Both the position numbers and the translations under genes were made by a program. From positions 1,488,001 through 1,552,000 of the forward strand of contig NZ_JBFRBB010000001.1 in NCBI RefSeq assembly GCF_040932035.1: a stretch of DNA of 64,000 nucleotides. Direction: 5' to 3'. This stretch comes from Hoeflea_A sp040932035. GTDB taxonomy: Bacteria > Pseudomonadota > Alphaproteobacteria > Rhizobiales > Rhizobiaceae. The notes beneath the pieces are model-generated. The model was given only the letters and a program-made list of their open reading frames with translations. It made no database searches and had not been told where the DNA came from. Shown here piece after piece: positions 41,270 through 50,148 of the stretch. Position 1 is the stretch's first letter. Every line of letters starts with the position of its first letter.

Positions 41270-44011
41270 ATGGACAGTCTGATTCTGCTGGGTCTGTTGG
41301 CTGCGGCCCTCCTCATAGTGGGGCCGATTCTCGGAACGATTGCTTTTTTTCGTGTAAGAACTCTCAACCGTGAGCTCGAAGAGCTTCGCACAGTCGTGGC
41401 CAGTTCAAGAGGAAGGCCTTCAGCGCCGGCTTCCGTTCCCAGCATTAGGCGGGAGCAGGACGAACCGGCGCCAGAGAGCGCCCCGGAGGTGCCAGAGAGT
41501 GCCCCAGAGCCTGAGCCGGATACGGAGGCGTCCCCTCCGGCCGTTGAAGATGCGGAACCGCCCATCGCGGCAAGCACTGACGCGTCCGCCAGCCGCTATG
41601 ATGATTTCCGTCGCGCCCGGGATGCCGTTTCGGATTTTGCCTCCGGGACAGGCGGCAACAGGCTGGAGGAAATGGTTGGCGCCAGATGGGCCGTCTGGGT
41701 AGGTGGGATCGCACTTGCCCTGGGCGCCGTTTTTCTCGTCAGGTATTCGTTCGAGCAGGGGCTGTTGGGGCCGCGGGCAAGAATTCTCCTGGGATTGCTG
41801 TTTTCACTGGCGCTTGGCGCAACCGGCGAATGGACGCGCCGCCGCGGTGCCGCCTTTTCGGTAGGCGGTTTCGAAAGCGCCAATGTGCCATCGATCCTTA
41901 CAGCGGCGGGAACGCTTGGAGCATTTGCCTCCATCTATGCTGCCTATCAGCTATACGGATTTCTCGGTCCTGCAGCGGCTTTCATTGCGCTTGGCATCGT
42001 TTCCGTTGCAACCATGGCCGCGGCCCTTCTTCACGGGCCGCTTTTGGCGGCCCTTGGCATCGTCGGCAGTTTTCTCGTGCCGTTCCTGGTTTCAACCGAC
42101 GAACCAAGCACGGCTGGGCTTGCGGTCTATGCGTTCGCGGTATCGGTCGCCGCGTTCGGCGTCGGCCGGATGCGGCTGTGGCGCTGGCTTGCGATAATCG
42201 CCGCACTGGGACTGGTATTTTTCGGCGCGGTGCTTTTCCTGGTGGCGTCCAGCGGCGAACGACCGGTTTTGGGGATATACATCCTCGCTGCCTGGGCCGC
42301 GATATTCTACGTCTTTGTTGCCAGCCTCTACGAAAGGTCGGTGTCCGAATTTGTTGCAATGGACAAGGTCGCGGCCGCTGTCTTGTCGCTTGTGCTGCTC
42401 CTTGGGCTCGGATTTATCGCGGCTGAGACCGATACGGCAACGGTTGTCGGCCTCGCCTTGCTCATCCTTGTCCCGTTTGCCTCGGCGCATTACTACGCCG
42501 CAATCCGCTATATCGTGCCGGTGGCGGCAATTGTCACTGTCATCGGTTACAGCAGTTGGGAGCTGACGGCGGATACGTGGGAGCCGATTGCCAACAGCTT
42601 CGATACGCTCGAGCAGATCGATCCCGCATTTCTTCCCGGTTACCAGCAAAAACTGCTTTCGCTATTCGGTGCCCTCGGTATCGGGCTGGCGCTACTTGCC
42701 GGTGGTCTTGGTCTTTTAGGCGCTATGCGTTCAGCGGCACGGGTGCCGCTTGCATTTGGCGGCGCCTTCGTGCCGGTATTGATTCTCGGCGTCAGTTACG
42801 CCCGCACGGATTTTCTCGGGCTTTCGGTGCGCTACGGGGTCATCGCGCTGGTGCTTTGCGTCGCGTTTTACGCAATTGCTATCTATGCCGACCGGCGGCT
42901 GTCCGACGCAAACAACGGCCGGGAAGGGGTGACCGCCAGCTACCTGATCGCAGCGCTGTCGGCACTGGCTCTGGGGCTTTGCATGCTTCTGGAGCGCGGC
43001 GCCCTGACAGTGGCTCTGGCGCTGATGACGCCTGCCACCGCTTATATTTACAGCCAGAGACCGTTTAAAGCGCTGAGGCCGCTCACGCTTGTCCCGGCAA
43101 TCCTGTGGGCCGCGCGCATCGCTTGGGATCCGGCCATAGTAGGCTCGTCGCTCGGCACAACGCCCATCTTCAACTGGTTGCTTTACGGATATGGTGTGCC
43201 GGCCGCAGGTTTCGTCCTCGCCGCATGGCTGCTTGGCAAAAACGGACGCGACAGATGGCTTGAGGCAATGGAAGGGATTGCCGTTGCCTCGGTAACCGCA
43301 GCCATCGCGGTGGTGGGGCTGCATGCGCTCGATCCCGACGAGGTCTTTACCTATATCGACACATTGTCGGAGGCAGCGTTCCTGGTGCTTGTCGGCGGTG
43401 GTGTTGCGCTCGGCCTGCTTCGCCTCAAAAGAACCACGGACAGCTCAACACTCAGCACCGCCGCCAATATTCTGGGGTTTGCCGGCATGGCTGCGGCAGT
43501 GCTCGGCCTTCTGGGCATTTACAATCCTTTCCTCACCGGGGAGGCGGTTGGTGGCGGTGCGATCTTCAACAAGCTGTTTTTTGCCTATTTGATGACTGGC
43601 CTGCTTTACAGCGCTCTGGGTTTTTTCGGTGGCCGGTTCACGCCCGCCTACAGCAGGACGGCGTATGCCGTGGGCGGCCTGATGCTTTTTGCATGGGTGA
43701 CGTTGTCGATCCGCCACTGGTTCCATCCGGTATCTTTGGATATCGGGCCGACGAGCGATGCGGAACTCTACACCTATTCCGCAGCCTGGCTGGCGATCGG
43801 CATCGCCGTGCTTGCCGCCGGCATGACAACCGGTGTGCGTGCCTTGCGACTGCTTTCCGGAGCGATCATTGTCGCCGTTGTCGCCAAGGTCTTCGTGGTC
43901 GATATGTCCAATCTCACCGGTTTCCTCAGGGCGCTGTCATTCATCGGCCTTGGAGGTGTCCTGGTGGCAATCGGTCTCGTGTATCAACGGCTACTGCGGC
44001 GACAGGCCTAG
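41270..44011 (+). CDS. DUF2339 giant polytopic membrane protein
   Basis: 913 residues. One N-terminal helix (3-27), a Pro/Glu/Ala-rich linker (about 45-110), the conserved block LEEMVGARWAVWVGGIALALG (residues 131-151) that marks DUF2339, then more than 20 hydrophobic segments to the end. No catalytic motif is visible. ATG with GAAGGAGAGG upstream. Function unknown; relatives are found widely in proteobacteria and bacteroidetes, and an envelope or transport role is only a guess. Confidence 0.85.
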   Translation: MDSLILLGLLAAALLIVGPILGTIAFFRVRTLNRELEELRTVVASSRGRPSAPASVPSIRREQDEPAPESAPEVPESAPEPEPDTEASPPAVEDAEPPIAASTDASASRYDDFRRARDAVSDFASGTGGNRLEEMVGARWAVWVGGIALALGAVFLVRYSFEQGLLGPRARILLGLLFSLALGATGEWTRRRGAAFSVGGFESANVPSILTAAGTLGAFASIYAAYQLYGFLGPAAAFIALGIVSVATMAAALLHGPLLAALGIVGSFLVPFLVSTDEPSTAGLAVYAFAVSVAAFGVGRMRLWRWLAIIAALGLVFFGAVLFLVASSGERPVLGIYILAAWAAIFYVFVASLYERSVSEFVAMDKVAAAVLSLVLLLGLGFIAAETDTATVVGLALLILVPFASAHYYAAIRYIVPVAAIVTVIGYSSWELTADTWEPIANSFDTLEQIDPAFLPGYQQKLLSLFGALGIGLALLAGGLGLLGAMRSAARVPLAFGGAFVPVLILGVSYARTDFLGLSVRYGVIALVLCVAFYAIAIYADRRLSDANNGREGVTASYLIAALSALALGLCMLLERGALTVALALMTPATAYIYSQRPFKALRPLTLVPAILWAARIAWDPAIVGSSLGTTPIFNWLLYGYGVPAAGFVLAAWLLGKNGRDRWLEAMEGIAVASVTAAIAVVGLHALDPDEVFTYIDTLSEAAFLVLVGGGVALGLLRLKRTTDSSTLSTAANILGFAGMAAAVLGLLGIYNPFLTGEAVGGGAIFNKLFFAYLMTGLLYSALGFFGGRFTPAYSRTAYAVGGLMLFAWVTLSIRHWFHPVSLDIGPTSDAELYTYSAAWLAIGIAVLAAGMTTGVRALRLLSGAIIVAVVAKVFVVDMSNLTGFLRALSFIGLGGVLVAIGLVYQRLLRRQA

Positions 44012-44071
44012 AGGCTCGGAAGTTCCACCGCTGAGATGCAATTCGAGCCTTTGGCCGTGCTGGGCGCGGGG

Positions 44072-44230
44072 CTACCCGGCACCGCTGAAAATGTTGGGCC
44101 AGAGGCCCAGAACTCCGAACAAGATGAGGTAGAATGCCACAACATAATTCAACAGGCGCGGCACGAGCAGGATCAAAATACCTGCAATCAAGGCAATAAG
44201 CGGCTGTATGGTAACAACATTGATTTCCAT
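44072..44230 (-). CDS. DUF3096 small membrane protein
   Basis: 52 residues, shorter than usual ORF cut-offs. It starts MEINVVTIQPLIALIAGIL and continues PRLLNYVVAFYLILFGVLGL, two hydrophobic helices around a Pro-Arg turn, matching the DUF3096 family as I know it. A strong ribosome site (GAGGAGGA) lies 7 bases before the ATG at 44230. Function unknown; such proteins are often found near stress or envelope genes. Convergent with the DUF2339 gene, 60 bases away. Confidence 0.82.
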   Translation of the reverse strand: MEINVVTIQPLIALIAGILILLVPRLLNYVVAFYLILFGVLGLWPNIFSGAG

Positions 44231-44308
44231 GGGAAGTCCTCCTCGATTCCCTTGGGATTATATCACGTTCAGCTATTGCAACCGCAAGTTATTGCTGTTT
44301 TCGCTGAT

Positions 44309-46189
44309 TTAGCCGCCGGTCGCCTCTTCATACTCGCCGGAAAGCAGCAGCCATTCTTCTTCGGCGTCGGCCAGTTGCTTTTGCGCATTGCTGCGCTCCT
44401 TGGCCATTAGCGAGGCTTTTTCCGGCGTACGCTCGTAAATCGCCGGATCGGAGAGCTCCTTGTCGAGCCTCTGAATTTCATTCTCAAGACGTGCCGTTAA
44501 GGACTCGATTTCATTGATCTTCTTCTTCAAGGGCGCCAGTTCCTTGCGGCGTTCCGCCGCCGCCCGTCTTTGACCGGCCTTGGAGGCATCGCCGCCGTTT
44601 TCCTTTTGCCGGTTCTGTCCCCTCGAACCGCTGACGATCAGCGATCGATAGTCCTCAAGATCGCCGTCATAGCTGTTGACGGTGCCGTCACGCACCAGCC
44701 ACAGCCTGTCCACTGTCGCTTCGATCAGATGCTGATCGTGGGAGATCAGTATAACGGCGCCCTCGAAAGCATTGAGCGCATCGATCAGCGCCGACCGGCT
44801 GTCGATATCGAGGTGGTTTGTCGGCTCGTCAAGGATCAGGAGGTTCGGACCGTCGAAAGTGGCAAGCCCCATCAAAAGCCGCGCCTTCTCGCCGCCGGAC
44901 AGATCCCGCGCGGCGGTGTCCATCTTTTCTGTCGAAAGTCCCATTTGTGCGACTCGCGAGCGCAATTTTGCTTCCGGCGCGTCGGGCATGCGCTTGCGTA
45001 TGTGCTCTACAGCGCTTGCTGCCGGCACAAGGTCGTCGAGTTGGTGCTGGGCGAAATAACCGATCTTGAGATGCGGCGCTCGGGTCATCGTCCCGTTTTC
45101 GGTTTTCAGTTTTCCGGAGATCAGCTTGGCGAAGGTTGATTTGCCGTTGCCGTTGGCGCCGAGCAGGGCAATGCGGTCGTCATTGTCGATACGCAGATTG
45201 AGCCTGGAAAGCACCGGTTCGCCCGGTGTATAGCCCACCGTGGCCTTTTCCAGAGTTATGATTGGCGACGCAGGCTGTTTTTCCGGCTTGGGGAACTGAA
45301 AGCCCTGGACATGCTCCTCGATCACTGCGGAGATATTTCCCATGCGCTCAAGCGCCTTGAGGCGAGACTGCGCCTGACGGGCCTTTGACGCCTTGTAGCG
45401 AAAGCGCTCGACAAAGGCCTCCATGTGTTTTCGCTTTGCCTGCTGTTTTTCGCGCGCCTTCATTTGCAGTTCGCGCGCCTCTGCCCGCTGCCTCTCGAAC
45501 TGATCGAACGGGCCACGATAAAAAGTCAGCTTCTTCTGTTCCAGATGGACGATCGTGTTGACGGCGCGATTGAGCAGATCACGGTCGTGGCTGATGATGA
45601 TAACCGTGTGCGGATAACGCCGCACATAATCTTCCAGCCACAGCGTGCCTTCGAGATCCAGATAGTTGGTCGGCTCGTCGAGGAGCAGGAGATCGGGCTG
45701 GGCAAAGAGCACGGCGGCCAGCGCGATACGCATGCGCCATCCTCCCGAAAAGCTCGATGCGGGCCGTTTTTGTGCTTCATTGTCAAAACCGAGGCCCGAC
45801 AGGATACTTGCAGCGCGTGCTTCGGCGGAGTGTGCGTCAATATCGGCCAGCCGCGTTTGAATATCCGCAATCCTGTGTGCATCCGTTGCCGTTTCAGCCT
45901 CTTCCAAAAGCGTCAACCGCTCGGTGTCGGCTTTCAGGACGATCTCGATCAGAGGCTCTTCGGTGCCCGGCGCTTCCTGTGCGACCTGGCCGATCCTGCA
46001 ATTCTTCGGGATGCTGAACGAGCCTGTTTCGGCCGAAAGGTCGCCGGTAATGATGCGAAAGAGGGTCGATTTACCGGCGCCATTGCGCCCGACGAGGCCC
46101 GCCTTTGTCCCCTCAGGAAGAGTAAGGGAGGCGTGATCGATCAGCAGGCGCCCGGCGACACGGGCGGAAAGGTCCGAAATGGTCAGCAT
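44309..46189 (-). CDS. ABC-F family ATPase (YheS/Uup-like)
   Basis: 626 residues, two ABC domains and no membrane segment. First: GRNGAGKSTLFRI (34-46), SFSGGWRMRIALA, LLLLDEPTNYLDLEG. Linker helices rich in Lys/Arg/Gln (about 240-290) form the P-site tRNA interaction motif of ABC-F proteins. Second: GANGNGKSTFAKL, LSGGEKARLLMG, LLILDEPTNHLDIDSR. A charged C-terminal coiled coil (about 545-626) follows. Acts on stalled ribosomes or assembly. No antibiotic-resistance type features are obvious. Confidence 0.93.
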   Translation of the reverse strand: MLTISDLSARVAGRLLIDHASLTLPEGTKAGLVGRNGAGKSTLFRIITGDLSAETGSFSIPKNCRIGQVAQEAPGTEEPLIEIVLKADTERLTLLEEAETATDAHRIADIQTRLADIDAHSAEARAASILSGLGFDNEAQKRPASSFSGGWRMRIALAAVLFAQPDLLLLDEPTNYLDLEGTLWLEDYVRRYPHTVIIISHDRDLLNRAVNTIVHLEQKKLTFYRGPFDQFERQRAEARELQMKAREKQQAKRKHMEAFVERFRYKASKARQAQSRLKALERMGNISAVIEEHVQGFQFPKPEKQPASPIITLEKATVGYTPGEPVLSRLNLRIDNDDRIALLGANGNGKSTFAKLISGKLKTENGTMTRAPHLKIGYFAQHQLDDLVPAASAVEHIRKRMPDAPEAKLRSRVAQMGLSTEKMDTAARDLSGGEKARLLMGLATFDGPNLLILDEPTNHLDIDSRSALIDALNAFEGAVILISHDQHLIEATVDRLWLVRDGTVNSYDGDLEDYRSLIVSGSRGQNRQKENGGDASKAGQRRAAAERRKELAPLKKKINEIESLTARLENEIQRLDKELSDPAIYERTPEKASLMAKERSNAQKQLADAEEEWLLLSGEYEEATGG

Positions 46190-46307
46190 ATCCGCTTATT
46201 GAAGCGGCAACGGCGCGAAGGCAAGAGGAAATTGCCGTATGCCGCTTCAGGTGCTGAAAATCGGGACGCATCTTCGGCGAGAAGCGCCGGGATCAAATGA
46301 TCCGCGG

Positions 46308-47210
46308 CTATACGCTTTTGCGGGTCGCAAATTCAGAGGCGTAGTGTTCGCTCTGCAGCCGCGCAGCCGTCACTGAATTCCGCAGCAGGGTCGCAACTGT
46401 CACAGGACCGACGCCGCCCGGAACCGGTGTAATCCAGCCGGCGACATCGGCACAGCTTTCGAAATCCGCGTCACCGACGACCTTCGGGCCGTCCGACGTC
46501 TCGATCTGATTGATACCGATATCGATCAGCACAGCGCCGGGCTTCAGCATCTTGCCGGTAACGAGCCCCGGTTTGCCCACGGCAACGAAAACCGCGTCGG
46601 CAGAACGTGAATGCATGGCGATGTTGCGGGTTTCATGATGGCACACCGTCACGGTTGCGCCCAATGCCATCAACAGGAAGGCGATGGGTTTTCCGACGAT
46701 GGCCGAATGACCGATGACTGTGACCTCAAGGCCTTCGAGCGTGATGCCGGTCGATTTGAGCAACTCCACTGCCGCAACGGCCGTGCACGGCCCCATTTTC
46801 AGGTCGCTGTAGACGATATCGCCGATATTGGATGGGTGCATGCCCTCCACATCCTTGAGCGGATGCACCGTGCGCTGCAGCCGTCGCTCGGTCAGGTGCG
46901 CCGGTGTCGGGCGCTGGATGATGATCCCCGTCACGCGTGGATCCGTATTCAGCCCCTGAATGATACCGAGCAATTCGTCGCGGCCGATATCGGCCGGGTA
47001 GTGGCGTGCCTCGAAAGCGATGCCCGTCTTTTCAGCCGCCCTTTGCTGGTTTCGCACATAAAGCGCCGATGCGTCGGCGTCGCCCATGGAGATGGAAACC
47101 AGCTTGACCGGCCAGCCTTCCTTTTTCAATGCTTCGACATCGGCTGCCACCTCGGCGCGGATATCGGCGGCAATCTTTTTGCCATTGAGCAATTTGTATG
47201 AATTCGGCAT
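46308..47210 (-). CDS. folD: FolD-like methylene-THF dehydrogenase/cyclohydrolase with altered active site
   Basis: 300 residues from ATG 47210; the upstream extension to 47285 is rejected. FolD fold with IIIQRPTPAHL, HPLKDVEGMHPSNIG, the Rossmann loop VIGHSAIVGKPIA and the C-terminal TPVPGGVGPVTVATLL. Normally oxidises 5,10-methylene-THF and hydrolyses methenyl-THF. The active-site block is YVRNQQRA (51-58): Tyr51 is present but position 55, where E. coli FolD has catalytic Lys54 (human Lys56), is Gln. The conserved Gln and Asp (in IIIQ and KDVEG) are kept. The cyclohydrolase step may therefore be impaired, so it could be a specialised paralogue. The codon at 47046-47048 reads CAG. Confidence 0.88.
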   Translation of the reverse strand: MPNSYKLLNGKKIAADIRAEVAADVEALKKEGWPVKLVSISMGDADASALYVRNQQRAAEKTGIAFEARHYPADIGRDELLGIIQGLNTDPRVTGIIIQRPTPAHLTERRLQRTVHPLKDVEGMHPSNIGDIVYSDLKMGPCTAVAAVELLKSTGITLEGLEVTVIGHSAIVGKPIAFLLMALGATVTVCHHETRNIAMHSRSADAVFVAVGKPGLVTGKMLKPGAVLIDIGINQIETSDGPKVVGDADFESCADVAGWITPVPGGVGPVTVATLLRNSVTAARLQSEHYASEFATRKSV

Positions 47211-47427
47211 GAAATGTGCTCTCCCTGAATGGGGGCGATCATAGTCGCAACCGGCCGGAATTGAACAGTCCCAATTACGTCGCACCAGGACGCTGATGCG
47301 CCAGATTGCCGGCGCGGTGTATCAATTTGTTTTGAAAGCGCTGTTGCGCTGAGCGTGTTGAACTGGCGGGCAAAAAAGGCACAATGCCACCGATACGAAT
47401 TCGACCGGTTTCAAGCGGAGTTATTTC

Positions 47428-48120
47428 ATGACGATAACACTTTACGAATTGACGGGCAGTGACCCCGCGCGCCCGTTCAGCCCCCATTGCTGGAAAACAG
47501 TTTTGTCTCTGGCCCACAAGGGGCTGGACTTCGAGCGCTCTCCCGTTCCGTTCACGGGTGTTCCGGAAGTTGAAAACCGGTTGGGCAAGATCGTGCCCGT
47601 GCTGCGTGACGGTGACCACGTTGTTTCCGATTCCTTCGACATTGCGCTCTATCTCGAAAAGGCCTATCCCGACCGGCCAACGCTGTTCGGCGGCGAGGGT
47701 GGCGTTTCCCTTGCCCGTTTCATCGAAGCCTGGGCGGCCACGCAAATCCACATGACAATCGGCGGCCGCCTGCTGCTGGACATTCACGCCATGCTTGAGC
47801 CTGAGGATCAGGCTTATTTTCGCCAGAGCCGCGAGGCAAGGTTCGGCAAGCCGTTGGAGGAAGTGGTTGAGGCAAGCGCAGAGCGTGTCAAAAGTTTTGC
47901 CGCGAAGCTCGATCCGCTGCGTCTAATGCTCAAGCGGCAGCCTTTCATTGGCGGCGAAAATCCGCTCTTTGCCGACTACATCGTGTTCGGGGCTTTTCAG
48001 TGGGCGCGCGTGTGCTCTGCGGAACAGCTCCTGGAGCCGGATGATCCTGTCGCGGACTGGTTCGAGCGGTGCCTGGATCTGCATGGCGCGGCCGGCCGTT
48101 CGGTGGCGGCAGCGGCCTGA
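47428..48120 (+). CDS. Glutathione S-transferase, beta-etherase (LigE)-like
   Basis: 230 residues. Thioredoxin-fold N-domain (1-85) with SPHCWKTVLSLAHKGLDFE and VPVLRDGDHVVSDSFDIALYL, helical C-domain. The SP-x-x-W-K/R pattern and the FTGVPEVENR segment recall the LigE-type etherase-like GSTs of alphaproteobacteria rather than classical beta-class GSTs. Substrate unknown; no lignin-related genes are nearby. Divergent from folD across 217 bases without other genes. Confidence 0.85.
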   Translation: MTITLYELTGSDPARPFSPHCWKTVLSLAHKGLDFERSPVPFTGVPEVENRLGKIVPVLRDGDHVVSDSFDIALYLEKAYPDRPTLFGGEGGVSLARFIEAWAATQIHMTIGGRLLLDIHAMLEPEDQAYFRQSREARFGKPLEEVVEASAERVKSFAAKLDPLRLMLKRQPFIGGENPLFADYIVFGAFQWARVCSAEQLLEPDDPVADWFERCLDLHGAAGRSVAAAA

Positions 48121-48237
48121 CAGGCGCAACACACCACATCATCAAAGCGGGTTTGGGGCAGGGCACTTGTGTTGCCTGCGCTGCAAGGCTATAGAGCGCG
48201 CAAATCTCCCGCAAACCAATGCAAGGATAATGAGATC

Positions 48238-48660
48238 ATGGCGATCGAACGCACCTTTTCGATGATCAAACCGGATGCCACCAAGCGCAACCTGACCGGC
48301 GCTATTACCCAGAAGCTTGAGGAAGCCGGCCTGCGGGTCGTTGCCTCCAAGCGCGTTTGGATGAGCCTGCGCGAAGCGGAAGGCTTTTACGCCGTGCACA
48401 AGGAACGCCCTTTCTTCGGTGAGCTGACTGAATTCATGTCGTCCGGCCCAACCATCGTCCAGGTTCTGGAAGGCGAAGACGCCATTGCCAAAAACCGCGA
48501 AGTCATGGGCGCCACCAACCCGGCCGATGCCGCCGAAGGCACAATCCGCAAGACTTACGCGCTGTCCATCGGTGAAAACTCCGTGCACGGTTCCGACGCA
48601 CCGGAAACCGCTGCCGAAGAGATCGCCTACTGGTTCTCGGGAACGGAAATCGTCGGCTGA
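48238..48660 (+). CDS. ndk: Nucleoside diphosphate kinase
   Basis: 140 residues from ATG 48238; a longer frame from 48169 is rejected. Starts MAIERTFSMIKPDATKRN and carries the phosphorylated His H117 in ENSVHGSD. Equilibrates nucleoside di- and triphosphates. Standard length. Followed 25 bases on by a terminator-like hairpin. Confidence 0.97.
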   Translation: MAIERTFSMIKPDATKRNLTGAITQKLEEAGLRVVASKRVWMSLREAEGFYAVHKERPFFGELTEFMSSGPTIVQVLEGEDAIAKNREVMGATNPADAAEGTIRKTYALSIGENSVHGSDAPETAAEEIAYWFSGTEIVG

Positions 48661-48684
48661 TCCGGCAGGTCAAATTTGAATTCG

Positions 48685-48716
48685 AAAGCCGCCGGTTATT
48701 AATCGGCGGCTTTTCT
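48685..48716 (+). terminator. Terminator of ndk, possibly shared with moaE
   Basis: AAGCCGCCG and CGGCGGCTT arms around about nine bases, followed on the plus strand by TTTTCTCTT. It lies between the convergent ndk and moaE genes. The minus-strand side has only a weak U-run, so it may act in both directions with different strength. Confidence 0.8.
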
Positions 48717-48735
48717 CTTGATGGGGGAACTGAGT

Positions 48736-49197
48736 CTACCGCCAGCGCTCCATGGCATCGTGGTCCGTGTCTCTTGCGTCTACCCAAGAGCCTTCACTGC
48801 CATCCTTGCGGATTTCGCGTTTCCAGAACGGGGCTTTGGATTTCAAAAAATCCATCATGAACGAAGCGCTGTCGAATGCTGCCTGACGGTGCTTTGAGGC
48901 TGTGACAACGAGAACGATGTTCTCTCCCGGTGCTATCTTGCCGAAACGGTGAATGACGGTGATACCGTCCAGCGGCCAGCGCTCTCCGGCCTCATTGGCA
49001 ATGCGCAGCATTTCGGCCTCGGCCATACCCGGATAGTGTTCCAGTTCGAGGGCGGCAAGGGCTCCCTTTTCGTCGCGGCACAACCCGGTGAAGCTCACAA
49101 CAGCGCCGATATCACGATGGCCGCCCGTCAGCGCTGCGATTTCCGCCTGGAGATCGAAATCTTCCGCCTGCACGCGTATCGTTGGGCCGTTCGTCAT
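48736..49197 (-). CDS. moaE: Molybdopterin synthase large subunit
   Basis: 153 residues. Motifs VSFTGLCRD (34-42), LELEHYPGMAEAEM, VIHRFGKIAPGENIVLV and the active-site Lys region FLKSKAPFWKRE. Adds sulfur from MoaD to precursor Z, giving molybdopterin. It starts 3 bases after moaD. The product would serve the molybdopterin oxidoreductase encoded at 56.3 kb among others. Confidence 0.95.
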   Translation of the reverse strand: MTNGPTIRVQAEDFDLQAEIAALTGGHRDIGAVVSFTGLCRDEKGALAALELEHYPGMAEAEMLRIANEAGERWPLDGITVIHRFGKIAPGENIVLVVTASKHRQAAFDSASFMMDFLKSKAPFWKREIRKDGSEGSWVDARDTDHDAMERWR

Positions 49198-49200
49198 GGA

Positions 49201-49458
49201 TCAGCCCCCTGTCATGGGTGGAAACAGCGCTATCTCCTGGGCGTTGCCGATCGCATCGCTGTGTTGGCAGTGTTCCCGGTTGATCGCCACGTGTATGACC
49301 TCAGGGACTTCCAGCGCCAGTTCATATTCATCACCGCGTCCTTTGAGGTGCGCAAGCAGATCCGAAACCGTCTCCACCGCAGCGGGCAGCTCGATTTCCT
49401 CTTCGCTCTTGCCGATGCGTTCCCTTATCCAGGCGAAATAGACGAGTTTGACCATCAT
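49201..49458 (-). CDS. moaD: Molybdopterin synthase sulfur-carrier subunit
   Basis: 85 residues, ubiquitin-like fold ending in the required Gly-Gly (PMTGG) that is thiocarboxylated. The start (two adjacent ATGs, 49458 or 49455) overlaps the pgsA stop. The MoaD-MoaE pair adjoining pgsA and uvrC is typical for Hyphomicrobiales. Confidence 0.95.
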   Translation of the reverse strand: MMVKLVYFAWIRERIGKSEEEIELPAAVETVSDLLAHLKGRGDEYELALEVPEVIHVAINREHCQHSDAIGNAQEIALFPPMTGG

Positions 49459-50039
49459 TGTTCCACCACGTGTTTGAGCCCGGCCCGAAAGTAATCATAC
49501 CCGGTATATATTGTGATCAGGGCGGCAATCCACAAAAGTCCGATCCCGATTTCCGTCGTGTATGGAATGACCTTGTCGCCTGCCGGGCCTGCCAGCAGAA
49601 ATCCAATGGCGATCATCTGGATGGTCGTCTTCCACTTGGCAATCCAGGTGACCGGCACCGACACTTTGAGTTCCGCCAGATATTCGCGCAGACCCGATAC
49701 CAAAATTTCCCGGCACAGGATGATGATCGCTGCCCATATGGTCCAACCGGCGATGGTCCCATCTGCGGCCAGCAACAGCAGGATCGACGAGACCAGCAAT
49801 TTGTCGGCGATCGGATCGAGCATGCGGCCGATATTGGAAGTCTGGTTCCAGATACGCGCCAGATAGCCGTCAAAGAAATCGGTTATCGAAGCGATCGCGT
49901 AGAGCGCAAACGCGCTCCAGCGGGCCAGATCGGAGCCGTAGAGCCTGCCTTCGACAAAAAAACAAAGGACAATTAACGGGACTGCCGCGATGCGCCCATA
50001 GGTCAGGAGATTGGGAATATTGTAAGTATGTGATGCCAT
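49455..50039 (-). CDS. pgsA: CDP-diacylglycerol-glycerol-3-phosphate 3-phosphatidyltransferase
   Basis: 194 residues, about six membrane helices, with the complete CDP-alcohol phosphotransferase site: D54-x2-D57-G58-x2-A61-R62-x8-G71-x3-D75-x3-D79. Starts NIPNLLTYGRIAAVP. Makes phosphatidylglycerol phosphate for PG and cardiolipin. Position next to uvrC supports PgsA rather than another family member; a second, divergent member is at 60.5 kb. Confidence 0.93.
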   Translation of the reverse strand: MASHTYNIPNLLTYGRIAAVPLIVLCFFVEGRLYGSDLARWSAFALYAIASITDFFDGYLARIWNQTSNIGRMLDPIADKLLVSSILLLLAADGTIAGWTIWAAIIILCREILVSGLREYLAELKVSVPVTWIAKWKTTIQMIAIGFLLAGPAGDKVIPYTTEIGIGLLWIAALITIYTGYDYFRAGLKHVVEQ

Positions 50040-50148
50040 GTGGCTTTCCCGTTAGAAAGTGTCACCATACAAATAGGCCGTGCGTCACGGCGTCAATAAT
50101 CAATCTGCCGAAAATCGTACCGGACACCTGTAAATGGTTGAAAACGGC

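Noticed and set aside
45425..46300. 291-codon plus-strand frame
   Set aside because: Antisense to the ABC-F gene; arises from G+C-rich third positions.
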